Shown in pieces: positions 52,213 to 58,280 of a stretch of DNA of 58,280 nt. The DNA is from Leuconostocaceae bacterium ESL0958 (GTDB lineage Bacteria > Bacillota > Bacilli > Lactobacillales > Lactobacillaceae). Every line of letters begins with the position of its first letter. The first letter of the stretch is position 1. The notes below the pieces were generated by a model, which saw nothing but the letters and a program-made list of their open reading frames with translations, searched no databases and was not told the origin of the DNA. The stretch is from contig JAQTHT010000008.1 in assembly GCA_029433265.1 (NCBI GenBank), positions 1-58,280 of the forward strand, given 5' to 3'. Both the position numbers and the translations under genes were made by a program.

Positions 52213-52246
52213 AAAAAACCGCTGCCAGCTAGCAGCGGTTTTTTTA
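52213..52246 (+). terminator. hflX terminator
   Basis: AACCGCTG, loop, CAGCGGTT, then seven T bases. Confidence 0.92.
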
Positions 52247-52255
52247 TTTGCGACA

Positions 52256-52300
52256 GAAAAAGCGGCCGGCTATCGATAAAAATCGATAACCGACCGCTTC
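52256..52300 (-). terminator. terminator of the tRNA-Tyr/Gln unit
   Basis: A long hairpin (arms 52261-52277 and 52282-52298, two mismatches, loop AAAA) with a T-run on the minus strand. Confidence 0.85.
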
Positions 52301-52329
52301 TATCACTGCTTCAAAGAAGGTGATTGGGA

Positions 52330-52401
52330 TTGCCCCTGCTGGGATCGAACCAGCGCATGGAGGTACCAAAAACCTCTGCCTTACCACTTGGCCAAGGGGC
52401 A
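52330..52401 (-). tRNA. tRNA-Gln(TTG)
   Basis: A 72-base cloverleaf with acceptor TGCCCCT/AGGGGCA, anticodon stem GAGGT/ACCTC around loop TTTTGGT and T arm GCTGG-TTCGATC-CCAGC. Anticodon TTG reads CAA and CAG. Confidence 0.93.
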
Positions 52402-52428
52402 GTCGTAAGTAAAGGCTCCAGTGAGCAA

Positions 52429-52511
52429 TGGGAGCGGTAGGATTCGAACCTACGAACCCGAAGGAACGGAGTTACAGTCCGTCGCGTTTAGCCAGACTTC
52501 GCTACACTCCC
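52429..52511 (-). tRNA. tRNA-Tyr(GTA)
   Basis: An 83-base class II tRNA with acceptor GGGAGTG and CGCTCCC, anticodon stem ACGGA/TCCGT around loop CTGTAAC, a long variable arm and T arm GTAGG-TTCGAAT-CCTAC. It is upstream of tRNA-Gln in the same unit. Confidence 0.95.
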
Positions 52512-52531
52512 GAATGCCTTACGACTAAATT

Positions 52532-52560
52532 AGTATATCAAGTCGCAGGCTATCTGACAA
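52532..52560 (-). promoter_or_regulatory. promoter of tRNA-Tyr/Gln
   Basis: Minus strand TTGTCA (52555-52560), 17 bases, TATACT (52532-52537). Confidence 0.88.
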
Positions 52561-52581
52561 GTAGTTTGAAACAATTTCATC

Positions 52582-52608
52582 AAAAAAACGCCAACGAACG
52601 TTGGCGTA
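52582..52608 (-). terminator. terminator of the MMPL gene
   Basis: ACGCCAAC (52588-52595), loop GAAC, GTTGGCGT (52600-52607), T-run on the minus strand. Confidence 0.9.
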
Positions 52609-52627
52609 TGCTAGCAGTAACTGCTAT

Positions 52628-54910
52628 TTATTTTTGCTTGCTACCTGGGAACTTCCAGTTCCAGTCGCCGAAAATCTTCAGCATGGCTGGGACAAAGAGC
52701 AGGCGGATAATGAAGGCATCGAAGAAGACCCCGAAGGCCAGTGCCAGCCCGATGGACTTAATCGTTGGGTCTGGGTTCAAAGCAAAGGAACCAAAGACCG
52801 CAATCATAATCAAAGCCGCCGTGATAACAATTGGTCCGGAATCTTGCAGGGCAACCGTCACGGCCCGATCGTTATTGCCCGTCTTCTTGTATTCTTCGTG
52901 CGCCCGTGACACCATGAAGACTTCATAGTCCATGGCCAGGCCGAAGAGAATACCTGTGACGATGATTGGCATAAAGGCAATCAACGGTGCGCCCTTGGAG
53001 ACGCCGAAGAGGCCCTTAAGGAAGCCATCTTGGATAACAGCCGTGGTAAAGCCGTAAGAAGCCATCAGGGAAACCCCGAAGCCAACCATGGCCGTAATCG
53101 GCACGATGAAGGAACGGAAGACCGCCATCAGCAGGAAGAAGGCCAAGATAATGATTGTGCCAATAAAGACTGGCGTTGCATCGTTGAGCTTCTTCGTGAT
53201 GTCCAAGTTCACGGCGTTCACACCCGTCAAGGTAATCTTGTTACCATAACGGCTCTGTGCGGTATCGGAGTAATCCTTGATGTTATTGGCCAAGGTAGTC
53301 GTACCCTTGTCAGCAGAGCCACCCTTTGGAATAACCACCATCATGGCATACTTGCCATCTGCAGAAATCTGGTAAGGCTTGGCTGCTTGGGCCAGAATCA
53401 ACTGCTTCCCCTTCGCTTCGGCTTCCGCCTTGGCTTGGGCCTGGGCCTGTTCACTTGGTGCCTGACCCGTTGCCTGGGCTTGGGCCATCAACTTTTGCTG
53501 AACTTCCTGGCCCAATTGCTGCTGAATTTGCTGGGACTTTGCTTGGTCAATCTGCAAAGGCGCCATCATCTTCAAGTGGTCCATGCCCGCAATGTGCTGG
53601 GCCATCTTGGCTACGTTCGCTTCGTTCGTGGCCCGGTCCTTGTCAGTATCCAACTTAACCACGGCCACCAAAGGTGCGTTCGTTCCCTCCCCGAATTCAT
53701 CGGAAATAATGTCATAAGCTTGCCGTTCGGTCCGGTCCGTTGGCAGCGAACCGTTATAAGGCATGCCCAAACGCATGTGTGTTGCTGGCACCGCAATGCC
53801 CAGCAAGACAACGAGGGAGACAATGGAAATCGTCCAAGGGTGACCCGTGATAAAGCGGGTTACCTTGGAAGGGTTCTTGGCCATGTCATCAACAGAGTTG
53901 TTGTTTGGCTTGACAAACTTGGCCCCGTAAGCAATCAAGGCTGGCAAGAAAGTCAAAGAAGAGAAGACCGCGAAGAGCACGGCTGCTGCGGCAGCAAAGC
54001 CCATCGTCGTCACAAAATCAATACCAACAAAGGCCAAACCGCAGACGGCGATAATGACCGTCACACCGGCAAAGATAACGGACTTACCGGCTTCGGACAA
54101 GGCCCGGCCCATGGCCTCTGCCTTATCATCCGTTTCAGCCAAGTCGGTCTTGTAGCGGTTCAAAATGAAGAGCGCGTAGTCAATACCGACAGCCAAAGCC
54201 AACATGACGGCCAGCGTTTCACTGACATTGGCGATGGTGAAGAAGTTGGTTCCGATGGTAATAATCATAATACCGGAAACCAAGCCCACCACGGCGGAAA
54301 TAATTGGCATGCCCGCCGTAATAAAGGAACGGAAGAGCACGAACAAGAGGACGAAGGCGATGGCCATTCCGATCAACTCGGACGTACCACCGACATCCAG
54401 CTCCTTAATCTTCACAGAGCCAGTGTAGGCGACCTTGTTCTGCTTGGTCTTAACCTGATCGTTGAAGATGTCCATGACGCCTTCAATCGTGTCATGGTCG
54501 ACACTCGTCGAATCCTTCTTAAAGGTAATATCGACATAAGTAGCCGTCTTATCTTCGCTAATCGTGCCCTGCTGATAAGGGTTGGCAATGGACTTAATCT
54601 GCTTGCCATACTTATCTTGGACCCGTTCGATGCCCTTGTTGACGTCATTCTTGGTTTGATCCTTCGTGACGCCCCCATTGGACTTGTCCTGTACAACCAC
54701 CTTCATCGTCCCTGCATTGGGATTCTGGTGGAATTCTTTTTCCAGTGTGCTCTGGATGTCAGTCGATGGAATACCGGAAATGGACAGGTTCTGCGTGAAA
54801 TGAGAACCAAGCCCCAGGGCACCCCAGACCAACAGAGCTACAACAGCGATCCAACCCAACAAGGTCTTGCCCTTGTTGTGGAAGATCCACTTTCCTAAAC
54901 GCTCGAGCAT
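52628..54910 (-). CDS. MMPL/RND-family exporter
   Basis: A 760-residue membrane protein with the doubled RND plan: helix 1 (about 15-35), an outer domain, helices 2-6, then a second outer domain, and helices 8-12. The motif GIDYALFILNRYK marks helix 4 and its counterpart GLAMDYEVFMVSRAHEEYK helix 10. The second outer domain contains a Gln/Ala-rich helical stretch (about residues 460-515). Such proteins export lipids, peptides or drugs by proton motive force. I start at ATG 54910, behind GGAGG. The divergent TetR gene is the likely regulator. Confidence 0.92.
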   Translation of the reverse strand: MLERLGKWIFHNKGKTLLGWIAVVALLVWGALGLGSHFTQNLSISGIPSTDIQSTLEKEFHQNPNAGTMKVVVQDKSNGGVTKDQTKNDVNKGIERVQDKYGKQIKSIANPYQQGTISEDKTATYVDITFKKDSTSVDHDTIEGVMDIFNDQVKTKQNKVAYTGSVKIKELDVGGTSELIGMAIAFVLLFVLFRSFITAGMPIISAVVGLVSGIMIITIGTNFFTIANVSETLAVMLALAVGIDYALFILNRYKTDLAETDDKAEAMGRALSEAGKSVIFAGVTVIIAVCGLAFVGIDFVTTMGFAAAAAVLFAVFSSLTFLPALIAYGAKFVKPNNNSVDDMAKNPSKVTRFITGHPWTISIVSLVVLLGIAVPATHMRLGMPYNGSLPTDRTERQAYDIISDEFGEGTNAPLVAVVKLDTDKDRATNEANVAKMAQHIAGMDHLKMMAPLQIDQAKSQQIQQQLGQEVQQKLMAQAQATGQAPSEQAQAQAKAEAEAKGKQLILAQAAKPYQISADGKYAMMVVIPKGGSADKGTTTLANNIKDYSDTAQSRYGNKITLTGVNAVNLDITKKLNDATPVFIGTIIILAFFLLMAVFRSFIVPITAMVGFGVSLMASYGFTTAVIQDGFLKGLFGVSKGAPLIAFMPIIVTGILFGLAMDYEVFMVSRAHEEYKKTGNNDRAVTVALQDSGPIVITAALIMIAVFGSFALNPDPTIKSIGLALAFGVFFDAFIIRLLFVPAMLKIFGDWNWKFPGSKQK

Positions 54911-55032
54911 GGTCTGCTCCTCCTTCAATTTTTCAACATTAACTCAAGTTTAGCCGCTACCCCAGTGTTCGTAAAGGGATAAAACTGTTATACTGTTGCT
55001 ATCTGAGACATAAATGGAGAAATGTTGCTGTT

Positions 55033-55539
55033 ATGGCCAATAAAACCTATCAACTCATGCATGAACATTTGCTGGCGACCGCCATTACCATGCTGCAAAC
55101 CGTCCCCTTTGCCAAATTATCCATTAAAGCATTCTGCGAAAACGCCAATGTCAACCGCAACACCTTCTACCGGCACTTCGATGATAAATACCACTTGTTA
55201 GAAGACATTTTGCGTAAACTCCTGCGCGAATTCACCAAGCAGATTGACCTCGACCAATTCGTGAAAGCCCCCTTCACCAATCTTAAAAAGTTGAAATTCG
55301 ACAGCCATATCGAAGTCTTGGAAAAGCAACTTAAGGATCCGATCTTTGAAAGTACCTTCGATACCATTGTCTTTAAGTTGATTTTCAATGCACTCGAAGA
55401 CCAAAACCTGATTTGGCTGATTGGCAAAATCTATGTTGTCCGCCTCTGGAATGAACACCTAGAAAAGCCCTACGATATGGGCCGGGACTACCGCCTGCTC
55501 GATCAAATCATTCAAAGTGAACAATTCCCCAGTCAATAA
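55033..55539 (+). CDS. TetR-family transcriptional regulator
   Basis: The N-terminal helix-turn-helix is clear: KLSIKAFCENANVNRNTFYRHFDDKYHLLEDIL (as two parts, SIKAFCENANV and RNTFYRHFDDK). The 168-residue protein has a short, diverged effector domain. It is divergent from the MMPL exporter and most likely represses it. The extended -10 TGTTATACT lies about 40 bases upstream; the nearest ribosome-like site, GGAGAA, is 14 bases from the ATG, so translation may be weak. Confidence 0.88.
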   Translation: MANKTYQLMHEHLLATAITMLQTVPFAKLSIKAFCENANVNRNTFYRHFDDKYHLLEDILRKLLREFTKQIDLDQFVKAPFTNLKKLKFDSHIEVLEKQLKDPIFESTFDTIVFKLIFNALEDQNLIWLIGKIYVVRLWNEHLEKPYDMGRDYRLLDQIIQSEQFPSQ

Positions 55540-55576
55540 AAAATGGCAATCGTCCGAGACGATTGCCATTTTTTTA
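55537..55576. terminator. bidirectional terminator, tetR / CPBP gene
   Basis: AAATGGCAATCGTC, loop CGA, GACGATTGCCATTT, with A and T runs. It overlaps both gene ends. Confidence 0.92.
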
Positions 55577-56326
55577 GTGGAATAGGGCCAGTAAGCTAAC
55601 CAGCTGAATCCAGCCATTGTGGAACATGTGGACCAGCACCGAAGAACGGAGCCGGCCTGTTTTTTGGTAAACAAAGGCCATCACCAACCCTAAAATCATA
55701 TAGGAGGGGATATCGAGCAGCGAGCGCCAGGTTAAGTTGCCCCCTAAGTGGTAGGCGCCGAAGAGAAAGGCGGACAAAATCACCGTCAGCCAGGGCGCCT
55801 TCCGGCTCGCAAAGTAGTGGAAAAAGAGTCCCCGGAAGAGTAGCTCTTCCATGAGCGGCGCCAAAATGACCACTACTAGGGAGAGCAAGACCCAAGAATA
55901 GACATTGGCCCGGTTGAAGAGCGCGTCTAGGGCCTCCTGGTTGGCCGTCGACCCATCCGTCCAACGGGCAAAGACCGTATTCTCCAGTAAATTCCACAGT
56001 AAGAGACCGACCCAACCCATGGCATAGCTCGCGAAGAGAAAGCCGATTTCAGACCAGGAAATCCAGGACTTTGGCCAGAGATGGAAGTGCAACTTACTGC
56101 CTTTCACCGTTCTGAAACCGGTTCGAATAAAGACATAGGCGAGCGCCAGCCCAATGACCAGGAGGCCAATGCGCTGCGTGCCCGTCACTAAAATTGAGCC
56201 CTGAATAAAGACATTGGCCAAATACTCCCAGGCCCAATAGGCGAGAAAGGCCAATCCACTCACCAGAAAGGTCATAACAGCGATGAGGGCCCCACGCAAC
56301 CGCCCTTTTTGTGCTTCTTTTTTCAT
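55574..56326 (-). CDS. CPBP-family intramembrane metalloprotease
   Basis: The 250-residue protein has about seven helices and the CPBP (Abi) motifs: EELLFRGLFF (glutamate pair and Arg), FGAYHL and HMFHNGW near the C-terminus, which supply the metal ligands. Relatives process prenylated proteins in eukaryotes; in lactic acid bacteria they are linked to bacteriocin self-immunity or unknown roles. No bacteriocin gene is seen nearby. GAGG precedes ATG 56326. Confidence 0.9.
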   Translation of the reverse strand: MKKEAQKGRLRGALIAVMTFLVSGLAFLAYWAWEYLANVFIQGSILVTGTQRIGLLVIGLALAYVFIRTGFRTVKGSKLHFHLWPKSWISWSEIGFLFASYAMGWVGLLLWNLLENTVFARWTDGSTANQEALDALFNRANVYSWVLLSLVVVILAPLMEELLFRGLFFHYFASRKAPWLTVILSAFLFGAYHLGGNLTWRSLLDIPSYMILGLVMAFVYQKTGRLRSSVLVHMFHNGWIQLVSLLALFH

Positions 56327-56379
56327 TAGATAACCTCTTAATTGACTATGTCCTAGTATAACAGAGGCCTTTTGAAAAA

Positions 56380-56406
56380 GAAAAAGCCCAGCCTTTCGGC
56401 TGGACC
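56380..56406 (-). terminator. terminator of the DUF805 gene
   Basis: CCAGCC (56388-56393), loop TTTC, GGCTGG (56398-56403), with a T-run on the minus strand. Confidence 0.8.
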
Positions 56407-56413
56407 GGGCGCA

Positions 56414-56878
56414 TTACCCTTTGCGAAATTTATCCGTTGGCATGAGATTAATAATGAAAATCACCAGCCCTAGAAAGGCACTCAATGCTAACAAAAGGCC
56501 GTTATCTGGTTGACTATTGCTCATCCCATCGAGTACATAGGACAGGGGCAACAGTACAATGAACCACCAAGGACGCAGACCCGTGTCTGCGAAACGGCGG
56601 TACTCCAATGATAGCGCCGGAATAATGGTTGCCAAGAGATAGAGCACCAAGAGTGCCAGCCAAGCGATGACAAAGACCACTGCTGCAACATTCCAGTCAG
56701 AGGTTGAGTCTTGGCGGACAATGTCCCAGAGCAAGGAGAAGCCGGCTGCCGCTAATCCAGCCAGCCAAATCAGCCCCAAAATGACGTGCATGAGCACGAC
56801 CAACCAAAAGTCGGACCGGCTTGCCCGGCCTGAAAAGGTCGCGTAATTCTTCCAAAATTTCTTATATGCTGTCCACAT
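56414..56878 (-). CDS. DUF805 membrane protein
   Basis: The 154-residue protein opens with WTAYKKFWKNYATFSGRASRSDFW, the DUF805 signature, followed by four helices; ADTGLRPWWFIVLL is also typical. The family is common and its function unknown, with suggested links to membrane stress. GAGGAG precedes ATG 56878, and TGGTAAACT acts as an extended -10 upstream. It is divergent from the small membrane gene at 56973. Confidence 0.88.
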   Translation of the reverse strand: MWTAYKKFWKNYATFSGRASRSDFWLVVLMHVILGLIWLAGLAAAGFSLLWDIVRQDSTSDWNVAAVVFVIAWLALLVLYLLATIIPALSLEYRRFADTGLRPWWFIVLLPLSYVLDGMSNSQPDNGLLLALSAFLGLVIFIINLMPTDKFRKG

Positions 56879-56957
56879 GTATGACTCCTCTTTTATCGAT
56901 TGACTACTACCAGTTTACCATAGTCCCAGTCCTGCTTTAACGGCTGTAAACCGCTTA

Positions 56958-56966
56958 TGCTATACT
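56958..56966 (+). promoter_or_regulatory. extended -10 promoter abutting the start at 56973
   Basis: TG (56958-56959) and TATACT (56961-56966) end 6 bases before the ATG, predicting transcription from the A of the start codon. Confidence 0.65.
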
Positions 56967-56972
56967 GTTCCC

Positions 56973-57356
56973 ATGAAAAAGAACGGATTCACGACAGCAA
57001 ATAAGGGCTATGGCGCCCTCATCGTCCTCTTCACCCTCACCTTTCTCTGGGATAACTGGCCAGGCGCTAAAACCGTCCCTACCCTCTGGACCATCGTTGG
57101 GCTCTATCTCAGCAGCAGCCTCCTCTGGTTTTGGTTGAGCTGGCAGCGGCAGCACGGCTACGACCGCCTCCTGGCTTGGGGGATGATTGGTCAGGTAGTC
57201 GCGCTGGCCCTTGCCGATATGACCACGGCTCTTGCCCCGGCCCAGCAACTGACACTCGCCCTGCTGCACAAAGCGGTCATCTTTCTCAGCCTAATCTGCC
57301 TCTTCCTGGCAGCCTGGCAGGCCTTCCATAGCAAACAGCAAGCCCAGGACGACTAG
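56973..57356 (+). CDS. small membrane protein, unknown
   Basis: A 127-residue protein with four predicted helices (about 13-28, 36-55, 67-84 and 95-115), short loops, and a charged tail (HSKQQAQDD). I do not recognise a family. No ribosome site precedes the ATG; the -10 box is directly upstream, so the message is probably leaderless. It resembles the next gene (57475) in size, topology and promoter form, though the sequences are not obviously related. Confidence 0.7.
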   Translation: MKKNGFTTANKGYGALIVLFTLTFLWDNWPGAKTVPTLWTIVGLYLSSSLLWFWLSWQRQHGYDRLLAWGMIGQVVALALADMTTALAPAQQLTLALLHKAVIFLSLICLFLAAWQAFHSKQQAQDD

Positions 57357-57358
57357 GT

Positions 57359-57386
57359 CAGCGCCAAAGGGCGCTGGCCTTTTTTG
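57359..57386 (+). terminator. terminator behind the 56973 gene
   Basis: CAGCGCC (57359-57365), loop AAAG, GGCGCTG (57370-57376), then T bases. Confidence 0.88.
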
Positions 57387-57459
57387 TGGGGGGAAATGAA
57401 TCACGGACGGCAGAGTGGCGGCGGCCGGTCCGCCAGTCTTGGTGGCTGGCAGCCCGCTG

Positions 57460-57468
57460 TGCTAAACT
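57460..57468 (+). promoter_or_regulatory. extended -10 promoter abutting the start at 57475
   Basis: TG (57460-57461) and TAAACT (57463-57468) end 6 bases before ATG 57475. Confidence 0.6.
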
Positions 57469-57474
57469 ATACTT

Positions 57475-57846
57475 ATGAAAAAATTAAGAGCAAATCGTAG
57501 TTTACTCGTCGGCGCCATCCTCCTGATCTTTGTCGCCATTATTAGCCTGACGGCCCCAAAAGATAATCAGGCAACGGCAGCCGTTTCCCTAGTGCTCTGC
57601 CTGGCCGCCTTCTTCGCCATGGCCTACAGCATCTACCTGGATCCCGATTGGGCCAATAAGTTACTGAATGCAGGGATTACCCTTTCTTTCGCCAGTTCGG
57701 CGGTTCAAAATCTGCAAACCCTCATGCCCAACCTGATGACTGATGCGGCTTTCCATACACTCGGTAGCGGTTTTGCCATTTTGGCAATCGTCTTGTTGCT
57801 GGCCTATGGATTCATCCTGCTGAGAAGAGGACGGCGGGGTAAGTGA
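57475..57846 (+). CDS. small membrane protein, unknown
   Basis: A 123-residue protein with four helices (about 8-25, 33-52, 58-75 and 95-115) and a basic end (RRGRRGK). No family is recognised. The start codon lies 6 bases after a -10 box and has no ribosome site. Its stop codon TGA is the first base triplet of a TGATAT element repeated twice more downstream, so the end of the gene touches an insertion-like boundary and may have been altered. Confidence 0.68.
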   Translation: MKKLRANRSLLVGAILLIFVAIISLTAPKDNQATAAVSLVLCLAAFFAMAYSIYLDPDWANKLLNAGITLSFASSAVQNLQTLMPNLMTDAAFHTLGSGFAILAIVLLLAYGFILLRRGRRGK

Positions 57847-57936
57847 TATAAGTAAAAGAACACGTCTTTTTCGTGATATGAAACCCGGTACTTGGATAAT
57901 GATATGAACCCCAGAATTAGGACGATAATTCTGAGG
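57844..57936. repeat. three TGATAT elements and hairpin, likely IS end
   Basis: TGATATAA (57844), TGATATGAAACCC (57874-57886) and TGATATGAACCCC (57900-57912) recur at 26-30-base steps. The last is followed by a hairpin (AGAATTA 57913-57919 with TAATTCT 57926-57932). This pattern resembles the left end of IS3-family (IS150-like) elements of lactic acid bacteria. Confidence 0.5.
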
Positions 57937-57944
57937 TTTTTATT

Positions 57945-58004
57945 TTGAGCAAATTTACTAAACAAGATAAAGTGAACATGTTAACAACACTTATTATAGA
58001 TTAA
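57945..58004 (+). pseudogene. fragment of IS3-type OrfA transposase
   Basis: From TTG 57945 the frame reads MSKFTKQDKVNML and then stops after 19 residues. The opening resembles OrfA of IS3-family elements, which start with a basic MSK-type segment, and sits where it should relative to the IS-like end. The rest of the transposase is absent. The fragment is too short for a firm call. Confidence 0.4.
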
Positions 58005-58043
58005 TTTTCAGCAATATAACAAGAATAACTTCATTCTTAACAT

Positions 58044-58080
58044 ATTCTATAACTAATTTGAACGGCAATTAAAAACAAAA
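58044..58080. repeat. 37-base direct repeat, copy 1
   Basis: It begins ATTCTATAACTAATTTGAAC and ends in AATTAAAAACAAAA. It matches copy 2 with three differences. Confidence 0.75.
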
Positions 58081-58208
58081 AGATAAACTTAAAAACTGAC
58101 TTTGATTCGCCATCCCCACATTTCCATTCGTTCAATAGCCCTTGAACAGGGAACAATCAATTAGAAGGTAAAATACTTCGTGTTCGTATCCAGAAATATA
58201 AAAGGCAG

Positions 58209-58245
58209 ATTCTATAATTAATTCGAACGACAATTAAAAACAAAA
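58209..58245. repeat. 37-base direct repeat, copy 2
   Basis: It begins ATTCTATAATTAATTCGAAC, 165 bases after copy 1, in the same orientation. Confidence 0.75.
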
Positions 58246-58280
58246 AACCCAAAGAAATTCTTTACAATGGTAGTTGCTAG

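Larger units (their letters stand above)
58005..58280. other. AT-rich gene-free end of the window
   Basis: Apart from the two 37-base repeats, no gene, RNA or promoter could be supported. Base composition is far more AT-rich than the rest of the window, consistent with a mobile or degraded accessory segment. Confidence 0.6.

Noticed and set aside
52988-54900. Long plus-strand open frame of over 600 codons opposite the MMPL gene
   Set aside because: It lies antisense to a clear RND exporter and its Arg/His/Gly-rich translation is typical of a mirror frame.
58044-58245. Possible CRISPR array from 37-base repeats
   Set aside because: Only two copies exist, 165 bases apart, with no repeat at the positions a 30-base spacer would require and no cas gene in the window.

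Overview
The window looks like chromosomal DNA of a lactic acid bacterium, most likely from the heterofermentative Leuconostoc/Weissella/Fructobacillus/Oenococcus branch of the Lactobacillaceae. Clues are short dense operons with AAGGAGG-type ribosome sites, strong TTG use for leucine in highly expressed genes, a Ddl ligase with the phenylalanine that marks D-Ala-D-Lac synthesis, unlinked eno, tpiA and pgi, class Ib ribonucleotide reductase, a manganese catalase, and A34 tRNAs. By eye G+C is near half, high for that branch, so no genus is named. Nearly everything reads as ordinary core genome; only the last 430 bases look accessory.

Layout. Bases 1-381 hold tandem rRNA promoters and a 16S leader reading leftward out of the window. 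Next come a guanylate-kinase-like gene, an amino-acid permease, ezrA, rpsD with a structured leader, a yueI-like gene, rarA, a candidate 6S RNA and uspA. A minus-strand envelope block follows (ddl, a DUF2785 gene, rodA, a DUF2969 gene, mreB), then a DUF1146 gene, comFC and comFA. From 14.9 to 24.8 kb are yigZ, tag, eno, tpiA, Mn-catalase, small enzymes, an unknown three-repeat protein, an ABC-2 exporter and three single tRNA genes. From 25 to 30.6 kb is an osmoprotection locus: OpuAA-OpuABC, a BusR-type c-di-AMP-responsive repressor, and a second OpuABC without its own ATPase. pgi follows. From 32.2 to 39.8 kb, nine minus-strand genes run nearly without gaps from rsmG-parA-parB through ychF into a VanRS-like two-component pair and a D,D-carboxypeptidase. 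The remainder holds an HXXEE membrane protein, an esterase, four tRNAs in two pairs, a cysteine-free mutY, a 47-residue basic protein, PAP2, nrdHEIF, a CNNM/CBS transporter, hflX, an MMPL exporter with a TetR regulator, and small membrane proteins.

How the parts fit. Several genes concern the wall and envelope stress (ddl, rodA, mreB, ezrA, the two-component pair with its carboxypeptidase, PspC, MMPL). Others handle osmotic balance (the Opu set) or oxygen damage without haem or Fe-S cofactors (Mn-catalase, cluster-free MutY, class Ib NrdEF with NrdI).

The most unusual signals are a tRNA-Thr(AGT) whose G19-C56 tertiary pair appears swapped to A19-U56; a second A34 tRNA, Leu(AAG); four genes whose extended -10 promoters predict leaderless mRNAs; a triosephosphate isomerase lacking normally invariant active-site residues; and a pair of matched BusR-type operators plus a shared inverted repeat in the two Opu leaders. 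I found no CRISPR array, prophage or clear defence island.
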